From an uncultured Bacteroidales bacterium (GTDB lineage: Bacteria; Bacteroidota; Bacteroidia; Bacteroidales; P3), in NCBI GenBank assembly GCA_947168665.1, contig CAMVMX010000004.1, forward strand, positions 62,001 to 126,000: a stretch of 64,000 nt of DNA, read 5' to 3'. Numbering within the stretch: position 1 is the stretch's first letter; every line of letters starts with the position of its first letter. The translations under genes and the position numbers were made by a program. Shown piece by piece: positions 29,737 through 38,240 of this stretch. A model generated the notes under the pieces. It ran no database searches. It saw only the letters and a program-made list of their open reading frames with translations, and had not been told where the DNA came from.

Positions 29737-29749
29737 CTATGTAATTTTG
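29720..29749 (+). promoter_or_regulatory. Promoter of the tetR-efflux operon
   Basis: TTG at 29720-29722, 19-nt spacer, TAATTTTG at 29742-29749. The -33 element is within the inverted repeat. The first gene starts 64 nt downstream of the -7 element. Confidence 0.68.
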
Positions 29750-29813
29750 CACCCCGTAAAAAGGGGGGACACCCCCTTTTGCAAAACAACATAAAGAACA
29801 GATTAGCAAAAAC

Positions 29814-30455
29814 ATGGGAGCCGACGAGAGCCGAAAGAAAATAGTGGAGACCGCCTTGCAGCTGTTCAACAGCCGCGGCATAAGGGGGGTGACGATGGAC
29901 GACATCGCCGCAACCCTGCGCATGTCGAAACGCACCCTTTACGAGACATTTGCCAACAAGGAGGACTTGCTGGCCGAATGCCTGATGCTGGTGCATGACC
30001 AGATTGACCTGCGGCACAAGGAGGTGTACATGAAGGTGGACGAGCCGTTGTTGGTGGCACTGTATATGGTGAGGGTGAATGCGATGTCGAACCACAGCTA
30101 CTGCCACCTGATTGAGGAGGCGGAACGGTATTATCCAGAGCTGCACGACCGCTTTTTTAAGATACACACCGCCGCGTTTCGAGACATGCTGCAGAAATCG
30201 CTCAACTATGCCCAAGCCAACCACTACCTGCGCCCGAATGTGGACATAGACACGACGGTTGATTTCATGTGCCACGTGGTGCAGGAACACCGCATGTCGG
30301 AGACCACCGACAGCAGCGAGTATGCGCGGAAGATGAGCGAAGTGAGCTTCACGTTTCTGCGCGGGCTGCTGTCGACGGACACGATAGAGCGGTATGAGAG
30401 ACAGGAGGAGGATTTCCAACAGATAATGAACAAATTAAACGACATAAAGATTTGA
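29814..30455 (+). CDS. TetR/AcrR family regulator of the efflux operon
   Basis: 213 residues. The N-terminal helix-turn-helix is clear: RKKIVETALQLFNSRGIRGV, then TMDDIAATLRMSKRTLYETFANKEDLLAE (about 27-55). The rest is an all-helical ligand-binding domain. It is the first gene of an operon with an outer-membrane channel, adaptor and RND pump, so it most likely represses that operon and releases DNA when it binds a transported compound. The stop (TGA 30453-30455) is 2 nt before the next ATG. Confidence 0.92.
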   Translation: MGADESRKKIVETALQLFNSRGIRGVTMDDIAATLRMSKRTLYETFANKEDLLAECLMLVHDQIDLRHKEVYMKVDEPLLVALYMVRVNAMSNHSYCHLIEEAERYYPELHDRFFKIHTAAFRDMLQKSLNYAQANHYLRPNVDIDTTVDFMCHVVQEHRMSETTDSSEYARKMSEVSFTFLRGLLSTDTIERYERQEEDFQQIMNKLNDIKI

Positions 30456-30457
30456 CA

Positions 30458-31876
30458 ATGACGATGCTGAAAAGATTGACATTCACAGCGCTGCTGACGG
30501 TTGCGGCTTTGACTGCCGTAGCGCAGCCAACCCCCACGAAGGGGAACACGCTAAGGCTTTCGCTTCAGGAGGCCCAGAACTATGCCGTAGAACACAACTA
30601 CGACCTTCAGAACGCCGCACTCGACGTGCGCAAGGCTGAGGCAACCCGCTGGCAAACCCTTTCGAGCCTGCTCCCACAGGTGAAAGCCGGCTTCGACTAC
30701 CAGAACATGTGCGGCTATGAGATGAACATCGGCGGACGGGGTTCGATGGCGTCGATGATGCCCGACTCCATCACCATCGGCGATATGACGTTTCCCATCT
30801 CATTTCCCAGCAGTCCGAGCGAAGGTGAGACATCGGGGGGCATACCGATGAATCCGAGCGGGACGTTCAGTATCACCGCCTCGATAGCCCTGACGGGGGC
30901 GCAGATTGTGGGTGCGATGCTGAACAACGTGGCTATCGACATGGCCAACATCACCAACCAAAAGACCGAGCACACCACACGGACCAATGTGAAGACCACC
31001 TATACCTCCATCCTGATTATGGAGCAGACGGTGCAGCTGCTCGACTCGAGCCTACAGAATATGCTCCGACTGCTTGAGTCGACCGAGGCCAGTGTCCGCG
31101 CCGGGGCTTCGGAACAAATCAACGCCGACAAACTCAACGTGCAGGTGGCTTCAATGCGCAACACCATCCGCTCCAACAACCGCACGTTGAAGATGCTCTA
31201 CAACTCGATGCTGCTGATGCTGGGGGCCGATGTGAACGCCGAGTTGGAATTGACCACGCCTTTGGAGGAGGTGCTGGACGTGAACTATGCAGCCCAGCTG
31301 ACTATGGGCGGCTTCAATATCGAAGACAACTACGACTACCAGCTGCTGCAACAGTCAGAGCGGCTTTCGCGCCAACAGCTCTCGCTGGCATGGATGGATT
31401 TCACCCCCACCCTTTCGGCCTACTACCAATACAGCAACAAGACCTATTTCGGCAAGGATGCCGGGTTCAACATGACTCCCCCCAACATGATTGGCGCCAG
31501 CGTGAGTCTGCCCCTCTTCCAGAGCGGCACACGCATAGCCAAAATCAAAGGGGCTAAAATCAGTCTGCAAGAGACCCTGAACAGCAAACAGCAGGCCGAG
31601 GACGGGCTGAGAGTGCAGTACAACCAGCTGTGCTACGACTTGGTATCGGCCATAGAGAATTATAACATACAGAAAAACAATCTGGATGTGACCCAGAGGG
31701 TGTTCCGCAACGTGAGCGAGAAATATACATACGGGCGTGCCAGCAATCTGGAGGTGACCAACGCCAGCACCGACATCATCACCGCGCAGAGCAACTACAT
31801 ACAGGCCGTGATGAGCATCGTTCAGGCACAGGTGGCGCTGGAGAACCTGCTGGGCAAAGCTATTGAGGATAAATAA
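30458..31876 (+). CDS. TolC-family outer-membrane efflux channel
   Basis: About 472 residues. I prefer the ATG at 30458; a TTG at 30452 and an ATG at 30464 are also possible. Signal peptide ends near VAALTAVAQ. The family's duplicated coiled-coil architecture is visible: LSLQEAQNYAVEHNYDLQNAALDVRKAEA near the start, then the second repeat with LSLAWMDFTPTLSAYYQYSN and VSLPLFQSGTRIAKIKGA, and a closing helix (SNLEVTNASTDIITAQSNYIQAV). It forms the outer-membrane exit duct of the tripartite pump encoded with it. Confidence 0.93.
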   Translation: MTMLKRLTFTALLTVAALTAVAQPTPTKGNTLRLSLQEAQNYAVEHNYDLQNAALDVRKAEATRWQTLSSLLPQVKAGFDYQNMCGYEMNIGGRGSMASMMPDSITIGDMTFPISFPSSPSEGETSGGIPMNPSGTFSITASIALTGAQIVGAMLNNVAIDMANITNQKTEHTTRTNVKTTYTSILIMEQTVQLLDSSLQNMLRLLESTEASVRAGASEQINADKLNVQVASMRNTIRSNNRTLKMLYNSMLLMLGADVNAELELTTPLEEVLDVNYAAQLTMGGFNIEDNYDYQLLQQSERLSRQQLSLAWMDFTPTLSAYYQYSNKTYFGKDAGFNMTPPNMIGASVSLPLFQSGTRIAKIKGAKISLQETLNSKQQAEDGLRVQYNQLCYDLVSAIENYNIQKNNLDVTQRVFRNVSEKYTYGRASNLEVTNASTDIITAQSNYIQAVMSIVQAQVALENLLGKAIEDK

Positions 31877-31943
31877 TCCGCATCAAATACATGCCCCGAC
31901 ACAAGGAAAAATGAATTGAAAAATAAAAATCAGAAATATCATA

Positions 31944-32975
31944 ATGAAGAGAATCATTAGAAACACCACACTGCTGATGGCCGTCGCCGTGATGGCCGCA
32001 TGTGGAGGGAAAAGTGCCAACCGCCAGGCAACCACCACCAAGAAAGAGGCAGAAAATGTCAAAGTGCTCACCCTGCAGAGCGAACGTATAGCCAAACAGC
32101 TGGAGCTATCCTCCACCCTTGAGGGCTATGAAACCATGAACATCTCACCCAGCATCACTGGCCACATTGAGCATATCTATGTAGAAGTGGGCAGCCGGGT
32201 GCAGAAGGGGTCGATGCTGGTAAGGATGGACCAGACGCAGCTCAACACCACCCGCATCAATCTGGCCAGCACCAAGACCGAGCTTGACCGCGTCACAGCC
32301 CTGAAAGCATCGGGCAGCATCAGCGAACAGGTGTATGACCAGACCAAAGCCGGATACGACCAGCTTGTGGAGACTGAGCGGTTCCAGAATGAAAACACCT
32401 TTGTGAAGGCCCAGTTTGCCGGAGTAATCAGCGCCAAGAACTATGAGGACGGCGAGATGTACACGGGAGCGCCCATCCTCACCCTCACCCAAATCAGCCG
32501 CCTGAAGGCCATCATCAACATACCTGAGACCTATTATCCCTTGGTCAAGCAGGGAATGAAGGTGGATGTGCACAGCGACATCTATCCCGAAAAGACCTTC
32601 CCAGCCACCATCGAGATTGTGTATCCCACCATCGACCCCACCAGCCACACATTCCAGGCCAAACTGAATATCCCCAATGGGGGCGAGAAAATCCGTCCGG
32701 GCATGTTTGTCCGCACCACCCTTTCGCTGGGTCAGATTGACGCCATCGTGGTACCCTACCAGAGTGTGCTGAAACTGACCGGCAGCAACGACCGCTACGT
32801 CTTCACCAACCAGAACGGCACCGCCCACCGGGTGGCCGTCACGTTGGGCCAGCGCTTCGACGACCGCATAGAAATAATCCCTGTAGTACCCGGCGACCTC
32901 AAAGAGGGCGACCAGCTGGTAGTCACCGGCCAAGCCCGCCTTGTGGACGGCAGCAAACTCGAAATAGTGAAATAA
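31944..32975 (+). CDS. Periplasmic adaptor (membrane fusion) lipoprotein of the RND pump
   Basis: 343 residues. The N-terminus MKRIIRNTTLLMAVAVMAACGG is a lipoprotein signal with Cys20 as the likely lipidated residue. Next come the lipoyl-like half motifs (GHIEHIYVEVGSRVQKGSML ... and TFVKAQFAGVISAKNYEDG), an alpha-hairpin between them, and beta-barrel and membrane-proximal domains (IRPGMFVRTTLSLG). It joins the inner-membrane pump to the TolC-like channel. The stop is 1 nt before the pump's ATG. Confidence 0.93.
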   Translation: MKRIIRNTTLLMAVAVMAACGGKSANRQATTTKKEAENVKVLTLQSERIAKQLELSSTLEGYETMNISPSITGHIEHIYVEVGSRVQKGSMLVRMDQTQLNTTRINLASTKTELDRVTALKASGSISEQVYDQTKAGYDQLVETERFQNENTFVKAQFAGVISAKNYEDGEMYTGAPILTLTQISRLKAIINIPETYYPLVKQGMKVDVHSDIYPEKTFPATIEIVYPTIDPTSHTFQAKLNIPNGGEKIRPGMFVRTTLSLGQIDAIVVPYQSVLKLTGSNDRYVFTNQNGTAHRVAVTLGQRFDDRIEIIPVVPGDLKEGDQLVVTGQARLVDGSKLEIVK

Positions 32976-32976
32976 C

Positions 32977-35900
32977 ATGGCAATATACAAAACAGCTATC
33001 AGCAAACCCATCACTACGGGTCTGATTTTCGTGGCAGTCATTGTGCTGGGACTCTTTTCCCTCACCCGTCTGCCCATCGACCAGATGCCTGAGATGGACC
33101 CCCCTTACGTTACGGTGATGACCACCTACGCCGGTGCCAACGCCAGCGAGATTGAAACCAACATCACCAAACTGGTGGAGAACTCACTGAACTCCGTTGA
33201 CGGACTGAAGAACATCACCTCTAACTCCAGAGACAACATTTCGGTGGTGAGCCTTGAGTTTGAATGGGGTGCCAATATCGACGAAGCGTTGAACGACATC
33301 CGCTCCTACGTCGACATGCTTTATGACAACCTGCCCGACGGGGTGTCAAGACCCATGATTCTCAAACTCAACTCCAGCGCAATGCCCATCATGGTGTACG
33401 GATTCACGGCCAAGGAGAGTTATTCCGGTCTGGACCGCATACTGGAGGATAACGTGGTCAACGTCCTGAACCGAGTGGACGGCATCGGCAATATCACCGT
33501 CAGCGGTGCGCCGGAGCGTTATGTCTACATCGACCTCGACCCCAAACAGCTTGATGCCTACGGATTGAGTTTGGAGCAAGTGGGAACGGCCATCAGCTCC
33601 AACAACCTTGATTTGGCCTCGGGCACAGTGAAGATGGGCAAAGAGCAATACCAGATGCGTGTGAAGGGTGAATATATAGAGAGTTCGGAGATTGCCGACA
33701 TCGCCGTAGCGCTCACCCCCACGGGCAAGCAGATCTTTGTGCGCGACCTGGCCACCGTGCGCGACACCATCAAGGACCTCTCCCTCGACGAGAAAATCAA
33801 CCGACAAGACGGCGCCCGCCTTATCATCACCAAACAGACCGGAGCCAACACTGTGGCCATCGCCCGCGAGGTGAGGGCCGAAATGGAGGACATCCAGAAG
33901 ACCCTTCCGCCCGACATTGAGACCACCCTTATCCGCGATGCATCCGAAGAGATTGTCAATGCCATCAACGGCCTGACGGAAAGTATCTTCTACGCACTAC
34001 TCTTTGTGGTGCTGGTCGTGCTTGTTTTCCTGGGCAACTGGCGCAGCACTATCATTATCGCCCTGACGATTCCTATCTCGCTTGTCACCTCATTCATTTA
34101 CCTCCTGCTGGCCGACAGCTCGCTGAACATTATCTCGCTGGCCTCGCTTACAGTGGCCATCGGTATGGTGGTGGACGATGCCATTGTGGTGCTTGAAAAC
34201 ATCACCAAGCACATTGAGCGTGGCGAGAATCCCCGCGAGGCGGCCATCTGCGCCACCAACGAGGTATGGACTTCGGTTATAGCCACCACACTTGTGCTGG
34301 TGGCCGTGTTCGTACCCCTCACCATGCTGCCGGGCATGATGGGTATCTTCTTCAAAGAACTGGGATGGATTATCACCATAGTGGTGTGCGTGTCGACCAC
34401 GGCGGCCATCACCCTCATCCCCATGCTTTCCTCGAAGATGCTTAAGGAGAAGCCATTCTTCCTCACGCAAGCCGCCCGCGAAGAGGCTGAGGCCAAAGCT
34501 GCCCGGAAGCGTTTCACATACGAGAAGACCATTGGCAAGGCATTCAATGCCATCGAGGCAGCCTACGCCAACCTGCTCCGCTGGTGCCTGCACCACAAGC
34601 TATCCACCCTCCTGTTCTTTGCTGCCCTTTTTGTTCTGTCCCTCATACCCATCATGACCGGGGCTATCGGCATGGATTTTATGAAAGAACAGGACAACGG
34701 TCGCATCAGCATTTCGGCTGAACTGCAGCGCGGCACCCGCATCGAAGAGACCCTTAAGACCGCCCGCCACATGGAGGACGACATCTACCGCATCCTTGGC
34801 GACGAGGTTATTGTGGTTTCCACCACCGCCGGCTCCAACGACGACGCGGGCATGTCTGCCCTATTTAACAGCACCACCAACAACAAAATCAGCATATCGG
34901 TTCGCTGCACCAAAAAGTATGAGCGCAAGAAGACCATCTTCGAAATGCAAGAAGAGCTCCGCAAATGCTTTGCCGAATATCCTGAACTGGTTAATTACCA
35001 AGTGAACCAAGGTGGCGGCATGGGCGGCGGAAGCAACAACTCCCTCACTGTGGAGATTTACGGCTACGACTTTGACCAGACTACGGCATTCACAAACCAA
35101 CTGCGCCAGCGGGTAATGGACAATGTGCCCGGAGCCCGCGACACCAAAATCAGCCGCGATGAAGACCGTGCCGAACTCAAAATCACCTTCGACAAGCAGA
35201 AACTTGCCCTCCACGGCCTTAACGGAAGCACGGTGGCCATGTATGTGCGCAACCGAGTGAACGGCATGGCGGCCGGATTCCTCAAAGAGGACGGCGAGGA
35301 GTATAACATCGTAGTCCGTCTGCAGGAGAAATACCGCTCCTCTATCACGGACATCCAGCAACTCTCAATTCCCACTCCCACCGGCAAGATCATCAAACTT
35401 GAAGAGCTGGCCAAAATTGAGGAGTACTGGTGCCCGCCCACCATCGAGCGCAAGAACCGCCAACGCTACCTGACCCTGACCGTTATGCCCTACAAGACCT
35501 CGCTTCAGGAACTGGCCCAAAACGTCCAGGTGCAGATAGACGAAATGGGTGTCCCCGCCGATATACATGTGGCTCTTGCCGGTAACTACAAAGACCAGCA
35601 AGACTCTACTCGCGACATGGGACTCCTTGCAGCATTGATTCTCATGTTGGTATACATTGTCATGGCCTCGCAGTTTGAGAGTTTTGGCAAACCCGCCATC
35701 ATCATGTTCTCTATCCCCTTCGCGTTGACAGGAGTCATCCTTATGCTTCTCGTTACGGGACAGAACCTTGATATGATTGGTATGCTGGGACTTGTACTAC
35801 TCATAGGTATTGTGGTGAAGAACGGTATTGTCCTTGTTGACTATATCAACCTCCTCCGCGAGCGCGACATACCGCTATACGAAGCCATCGCCCTCAGCGG

Positions 35901-36162
35901 CCAGAGCCGTCTGCGTCCCGTACTCATGACCGCCTTCACCACCATCCTCGGCATGATTCCCATGGCTGTATCCACCAGCGAGGGCTCAGAGATGTGGACG
36001 ACCATGGGCCTTGTGGTTATAGGCGGTTTGACAGTGTCGACCTTTGTCACCCTCCTTGTGGTCCCCGTCCTGTATGGTGCCTTCAACCGTCGCGGCGATC
36101 ATGAGCGGCAAGAGAAAATACGCAAAAAATTTGTGTTCATGAATATCAAATTAGACGAATAA
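32977..36162 (+). CDS. RND efflux pump, inner-membrane transporter
   Basis: 1061 residues, full length for the AcrB/HAE1 group. TM1 (TGLIFVAVIVLGLFSLTRLP) is followed by a large periplasmic loop, TM2-6, a second loop and TM7-12. TM4 contains the proton-relay pair in VAIGMVVDDAIVVLENITKH, and the mirrored motif in TM10 is LIGIVVKNGIVLVDYINLL. Residues such as GMGGGSNNSLTVEIYGYD belong to the pore domain. The paired Asp residues fit a drug or hydrophobic-compound exporter and not a heavy-metal type. Works with the two genes before it. Confidence 0.95.
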   Translation: MAIYKTAISKPITTGLIFVAVIVLGLFSLTRLPIDQMPEMDPPYVTVMTTYAGANASEIETNITKLVENSLNSVDGLKNITSNSRDNISVVSLEFEWGANIDEALNDIRSYVDMLYDNLPDGVSRPMILKLNSSAMPIMVYGFTAKESYSGLDRILEDNVVNVLNRVDGIGNITVSGAPERYVYIDLDPKQLDAYGLSLEQVGTAISSNNLDLASGTVKMGKEQYQMRVKGEYIESSEIADIAVALTPTGKQIFVRDLATVRDTIKDLSLDEKINRQDGARLIITKQTGANTVAIAREVRAEMEDIQKTLPPDIETTLIRDASEEIVNAINGLTESIFYALLFVVLVVLVFLGNWRSTIIIALTIPISLVTSFIYLLLADSSLNIISLASLTVAIGMVVDDAIVVLENITKHIERGENPREAAICATNEVWTSVIATTLVLVAVFVPLTMLPGMMGIFFKELGWIITIVVCVSTTAAITLIPMLSSKMLKEKPFFLTQAAREEAEAKAARKRFTYEKTIGKAFNAIEAAYANLLRWCLHHKLSTLLFFAALFVLSLIPIMTGAIGMDFMKEQDNGRISISAELQRGTRIEETLKTARHMEDDIYRILGDEVIVVSTTAGSNDDAGMSALFNSTTNNKISISVRCTKKYERKKTIFEMQEELRKCFAEYPELVNYQVNQGGGMGGGSNNSLTVEIYGYDFDQTTAFTNQLRQRVMDNVPGARDTKISRDEDRAELKITFDKQKLALHGLNGSTVAMYVRNRVNGMAAGFLKEDGEEYNIVVRLQEKYRSSITDIQQLSIPTPTGKIIKLEELAKIEEYWCPPTIERKNRQRYLTLTVMPYKTSLQELAQNVQVQIDEMGVPADIHVALAGNYKDQQDSTRDMGLLAALILMLVYIVMASQFESFGKPAIIMFSIPFALTGVILMLLVTGQNLDMIGMLGLVLLIGIVVKNGIVLVDYINLLRERDIPLYEAIALSGQSRLRPVLMTAFTTILGMIPMAVSTSEGSEMWTTMGLVVIGGLTVSTFVTLLVVPVLYGAFNRRGDHERQEKIRKKFVFMNIKLDE

Positions 36163-36177
36163 CAGTAAGTACACCTG

Positions 36178-36208
36178 TGAGGCCTCCTCAACCATGGAAG
36201 AGGCCTCA
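36178..36208. repeat. Hairpin between the RND gene and the PII-like gene
   Basis: TGAGGCCTC and GAGGCCTCA pair perfectly around a 13-nt loop. No T run follows, so it may be a processing or stabilising structure that changes expression of the last gene of the operon. Confidence 0.5.
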
Positions 36209-36234
36209 TGGGATACCCTAAAAAAGAGAAACAC

Positions 36235-36528
36235 ATGAAAAGCATACTCATCGTATTCAATCAGGCCAATACGGAGCGTGTCGAATACATGCTTGATGTC
36301 CTGTCCATCCGAGGCTTCACCTTTTGGGAGAACGTTCAGGGCCGAGGCAATGAAAATGGCGACCCACACCGTGGCACCCACACATGGCCCGAACTGAACA
36401 ACGCCATCCTCACCGTGGTAGCTGACGACAAAGTTGAACCCCTCCTTCTCGCCGTGCGCAAACTGGACAAACGCAACGAAGAAGTAGGTATACGAGCTTT
36501 CGTATGGAACATAGAGCAAATGGTATAG
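36235..36528 (+). CDS. PII-like protein at the end of the efflux operon
   Basis: 97 residues from the ATG at 36235; an earlier in-frame ATG (36208) is inside the hairpin. The order of elements fits the PII/GlnB fold: strand KSILIVFNQANTERVEYMLD, a loop with GFTFWENVQGRG in the place of the nucleotide-binding T-loop region, then NNAILTVVADDKVEPLLLAVRKL, which is the betaalphabeta second half. The usual T-loop uridylylation Tyr motif is absent. PII-like proteins associated with RND exporters are known in proteobacteria (DUF3240 group). The present one may sense a nucleotide or a ligand and adjust the pump. Confidence 0.65.
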   Translation: MKSILIVFNQANTERVEYMLDVLSIRGFTFWENVQGRGNENGDPHRGTHTWPELNNAILTVVADDKVEPLLLAVRKLDKRNEEVGIRAFVWNIEQMV

Positions 36529-36548
36529 AACATGCTTTATATCAGCAC

Positions 36549-36588
36549 AAAAGGCCTCAAACCACTATACTTTAGTTTGAGGCCTTTT
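36549..36588 (+). terminator. Intrinsic terminator of the efflux operon
   Basis: AAAAGGCCTCAAAC and GTTTGAGGCCTTTT pair over 14 bp with a 12-nt loop and end in TTTT. 20 nt after the PII-like gene. Its A/T symmetry would let it work in both directions. Confidence 0.8.
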
Positions 36589-36671
36589 CACTATTATTGG
36601 TTATCGGCATCTATCAAAATCACCTGCTCTCATTATCATCCAAGCTGTGAAAATGCAGTATTTTTGCAATC

Positions 36672-36769
36672 GTCAATCAGAGATGAAATACTCCTTTCTT
36701 TAATAGCCATGTCTCTGGTTTTTAGGATTAATAACTGTATGGCCGCCCACCTCCCAGGGCGGCCTTTTT
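36672..36769 (+). ncRNA. Candidate small RNA
   Basis: A -7-like TATTTTTG (36659-36666) precedes about 75 nt with no reading frame, which ends in a perfect GC-rich terminator. There is no good -33 TTG, and the span could merely be the leader end of a failed transcript. Weak candidate. Confidence 0.25.
36741..36769 (+). terminator. Strong intrinsic terminator
   Basis: GGCCGCCC and GGGCGGCC pair perfectly around an 8-nt loop and are followed by TTTTT. No annotated gene lies between it and the previous terminator, which supports a transcript starting in that interval. Confidence 0.8.
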
Positions 36770-36899
36770 AATTCAAGTGCGGTTCGGATGCCCCTCAACC
36801 CCTGACAAAAGATAGCCTTCCTGTGAACGTGGGGATGCGTCTTAAACAATAATTCGCACCAACAAACGTTATATGGATTATGAAATTGATTGTGCAATT

Positions 36900-38045
36900 A
36901 TGAAACTGATTCAGATGATAAGAGGTGTCATGGTTGTGGTCTGTACAACCGCCTTGCTGGCTCCAGCCACAGGCCAAAGCCAAACGGACGCCACCGGATC
37001 CCTAACAGCCCAGGGATTGCGGGCGGAGAGCCTGGGACTCGCCGATTTGGCAGAGCAACACTACCGCCGTGCCCTGGAATCAGCCGACGGGGACACCTGT
37101 CTGATGGCAAGAGAGCGGCTGGGCGTATTGCTGGAGGAGAAAGAGTATTTCAGCGATGCGATTTCACTGTTGGACAAGTGCAACACAGCCGACGCCTTGG
37201 CCCACGAAGCTTTCTGCCTGCTGCAACTTCATCGCATTGACAGTGCGGCACGCTGCGCGGCACGCGCAGTAGAGCGCGACTCGGCATCGGCTTGGGCCAT
37301 GGCAATGATGGCCTACGTCGAGTCGGAGCAAGACCACCATACTGCAGCCATTGCATGGGCCAGGCGAGCTTTGAAGGCGGACCCCAAACTGGCCCGGAGC
37401 GAAAACGTGATGGGATATGTCCAATACCGCAAAGGCAACCACGCTGAAGCCATGCGTCATTTCAAGAAAGCAATACAGCTGGACAGCACGATGGCTGATG
37501 CTTATTATAACTTGGGGGCTCTCTATTGCCTACGCAACAGTCAAGATATGGCCATCCGCCTGCTCAAAGAGGGACTGCGCCGCATTCCCCGCAATATCCG
37601 CCTTTACACTGCGCTGGCCCAGGCCTACCGCCAGCGTGGCGACCTGCCAAAGGCATTGCAATGCTATAATCAAATATTAGTATACGACAGTCTGCACACT
37701 CCCACAATCAACCGCATCGGAACCGTCTATTGCGAGCAAGGGCATTTCGAGCAAGCCATAGCTTACCATCGCAGAGCCTTGTCAATCAGACCCAACGACG
37801 CATCTGCATACAAGTATATTGGTAAAGCCTATACGGAATGGGGAAAATACGACAAAGCAATACAGAGCTTTATCCGCGCAACCAACATCAGCACCGACGA
37901 CCCTGAGACATACATGTATCTTGCCGAACTGTATGGCAAGCAAAAGAAAGGGGAACGCAAGCAGCAGTCGGCCTACAAAAAGGCGGCACGCTTAGGCGAC
38001 CGGACAGCTCAAGCCTGGTTGGTAAAAAGAGGGCTTGCTTGGTAA
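36900..38045 (+). CDS. Periplasmic TPR-repeat protein
   Basis: 381 residues from the ATG at 36900, where the signal peptide starts (MKLIQMIRGVMVVVCTTALLAPATGQ). Another in-frame ATG lies 27 nt upstream (36873), with a similar short sequence around it. The mature protein is made of tetratricopeptide repeats, about eight to nine, for example NVMGYVQYRKGNHAEAMRHF, YYNLGALYCLRNSQDMAIRL and AYKYIGKAYTEWGKYDKAIQ. No enzymatic domain. TPR proteins are scaffolds; a partner cannot be inferred. Confidence 0.88.
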   Translation: MKLIQMIRGVMVVVCTTALLAPATGQSQTDATGSLTAQGLRAESLGLADLAEQHYRRALESADGDTCLMARERLGVLLEEKEYFSDAISLLDKCNTADALAHEAFCLLQLHRIDSAARCAARAVERDSASAWAMAMMAYVESEQDHHTAAIAWARRALKADPKLARSENVMGYVQYRKGNHAEAMRHFKKAIQLDSTMADAYYNLGALYCLRNSQDMAIRLLKEGLRRIPRNIRLYTALAQAYRQRGDLPKALQCYNQILVYDSLHTPTINRIGTVYCEQGHFEQAIAYHRRALSIRPNDASAYKYIGKAYTEWGKYDKAIQSFIRATNISTDDPETYMYLAELYGKQKKGERKQQSAYKKAARLGDRTAQAWLVKRGLAW

Positions 38046-38116
38046 AAATTCCAAGCCGAGTACCATCTTTCAATAATCCATTTATAATTAAAAATAGAAT
38101 CTGGGGAAAAAATAAA

Positions 38117-38147
38117 TTGTGTATGTAAAAAAAAATGTGTTACTTTG
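38117..38147 (+). promoter_or_regulatory. Promoter upstream of topA
   Basis: TTG at 38117-38119, 20-nt spacer, TTACTTTG at 38140-38147 (one mismatch to TAnnTTTG). The topA start is about 90 nt further on, leaving a long A/T-rich leader. Confidence 0.6.
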
Positions 38148-38240
38148 CAAAATTGTCCGAGGCGGACAATATATAATATATAATAACGGAATGAACAAAT
38201 AGTAAGGTTTTTGTATCAACAATAAAACGAAATCAGAGAG

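Larger units (their letters stand above)
36529..36899 (+). other. Intergenic region with two terminators
   Basis: Holds a terminator for the efflux operon (36549-36588), a -7-type element TATTTTTG (36659-36666), a second strong terminator (36741-36769), and the leader of the TPR gene. No protein-coding frame of note. The span between the -7 element and the second terminator could give a short RNA of about 100 nt. Confidence 0.6.
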
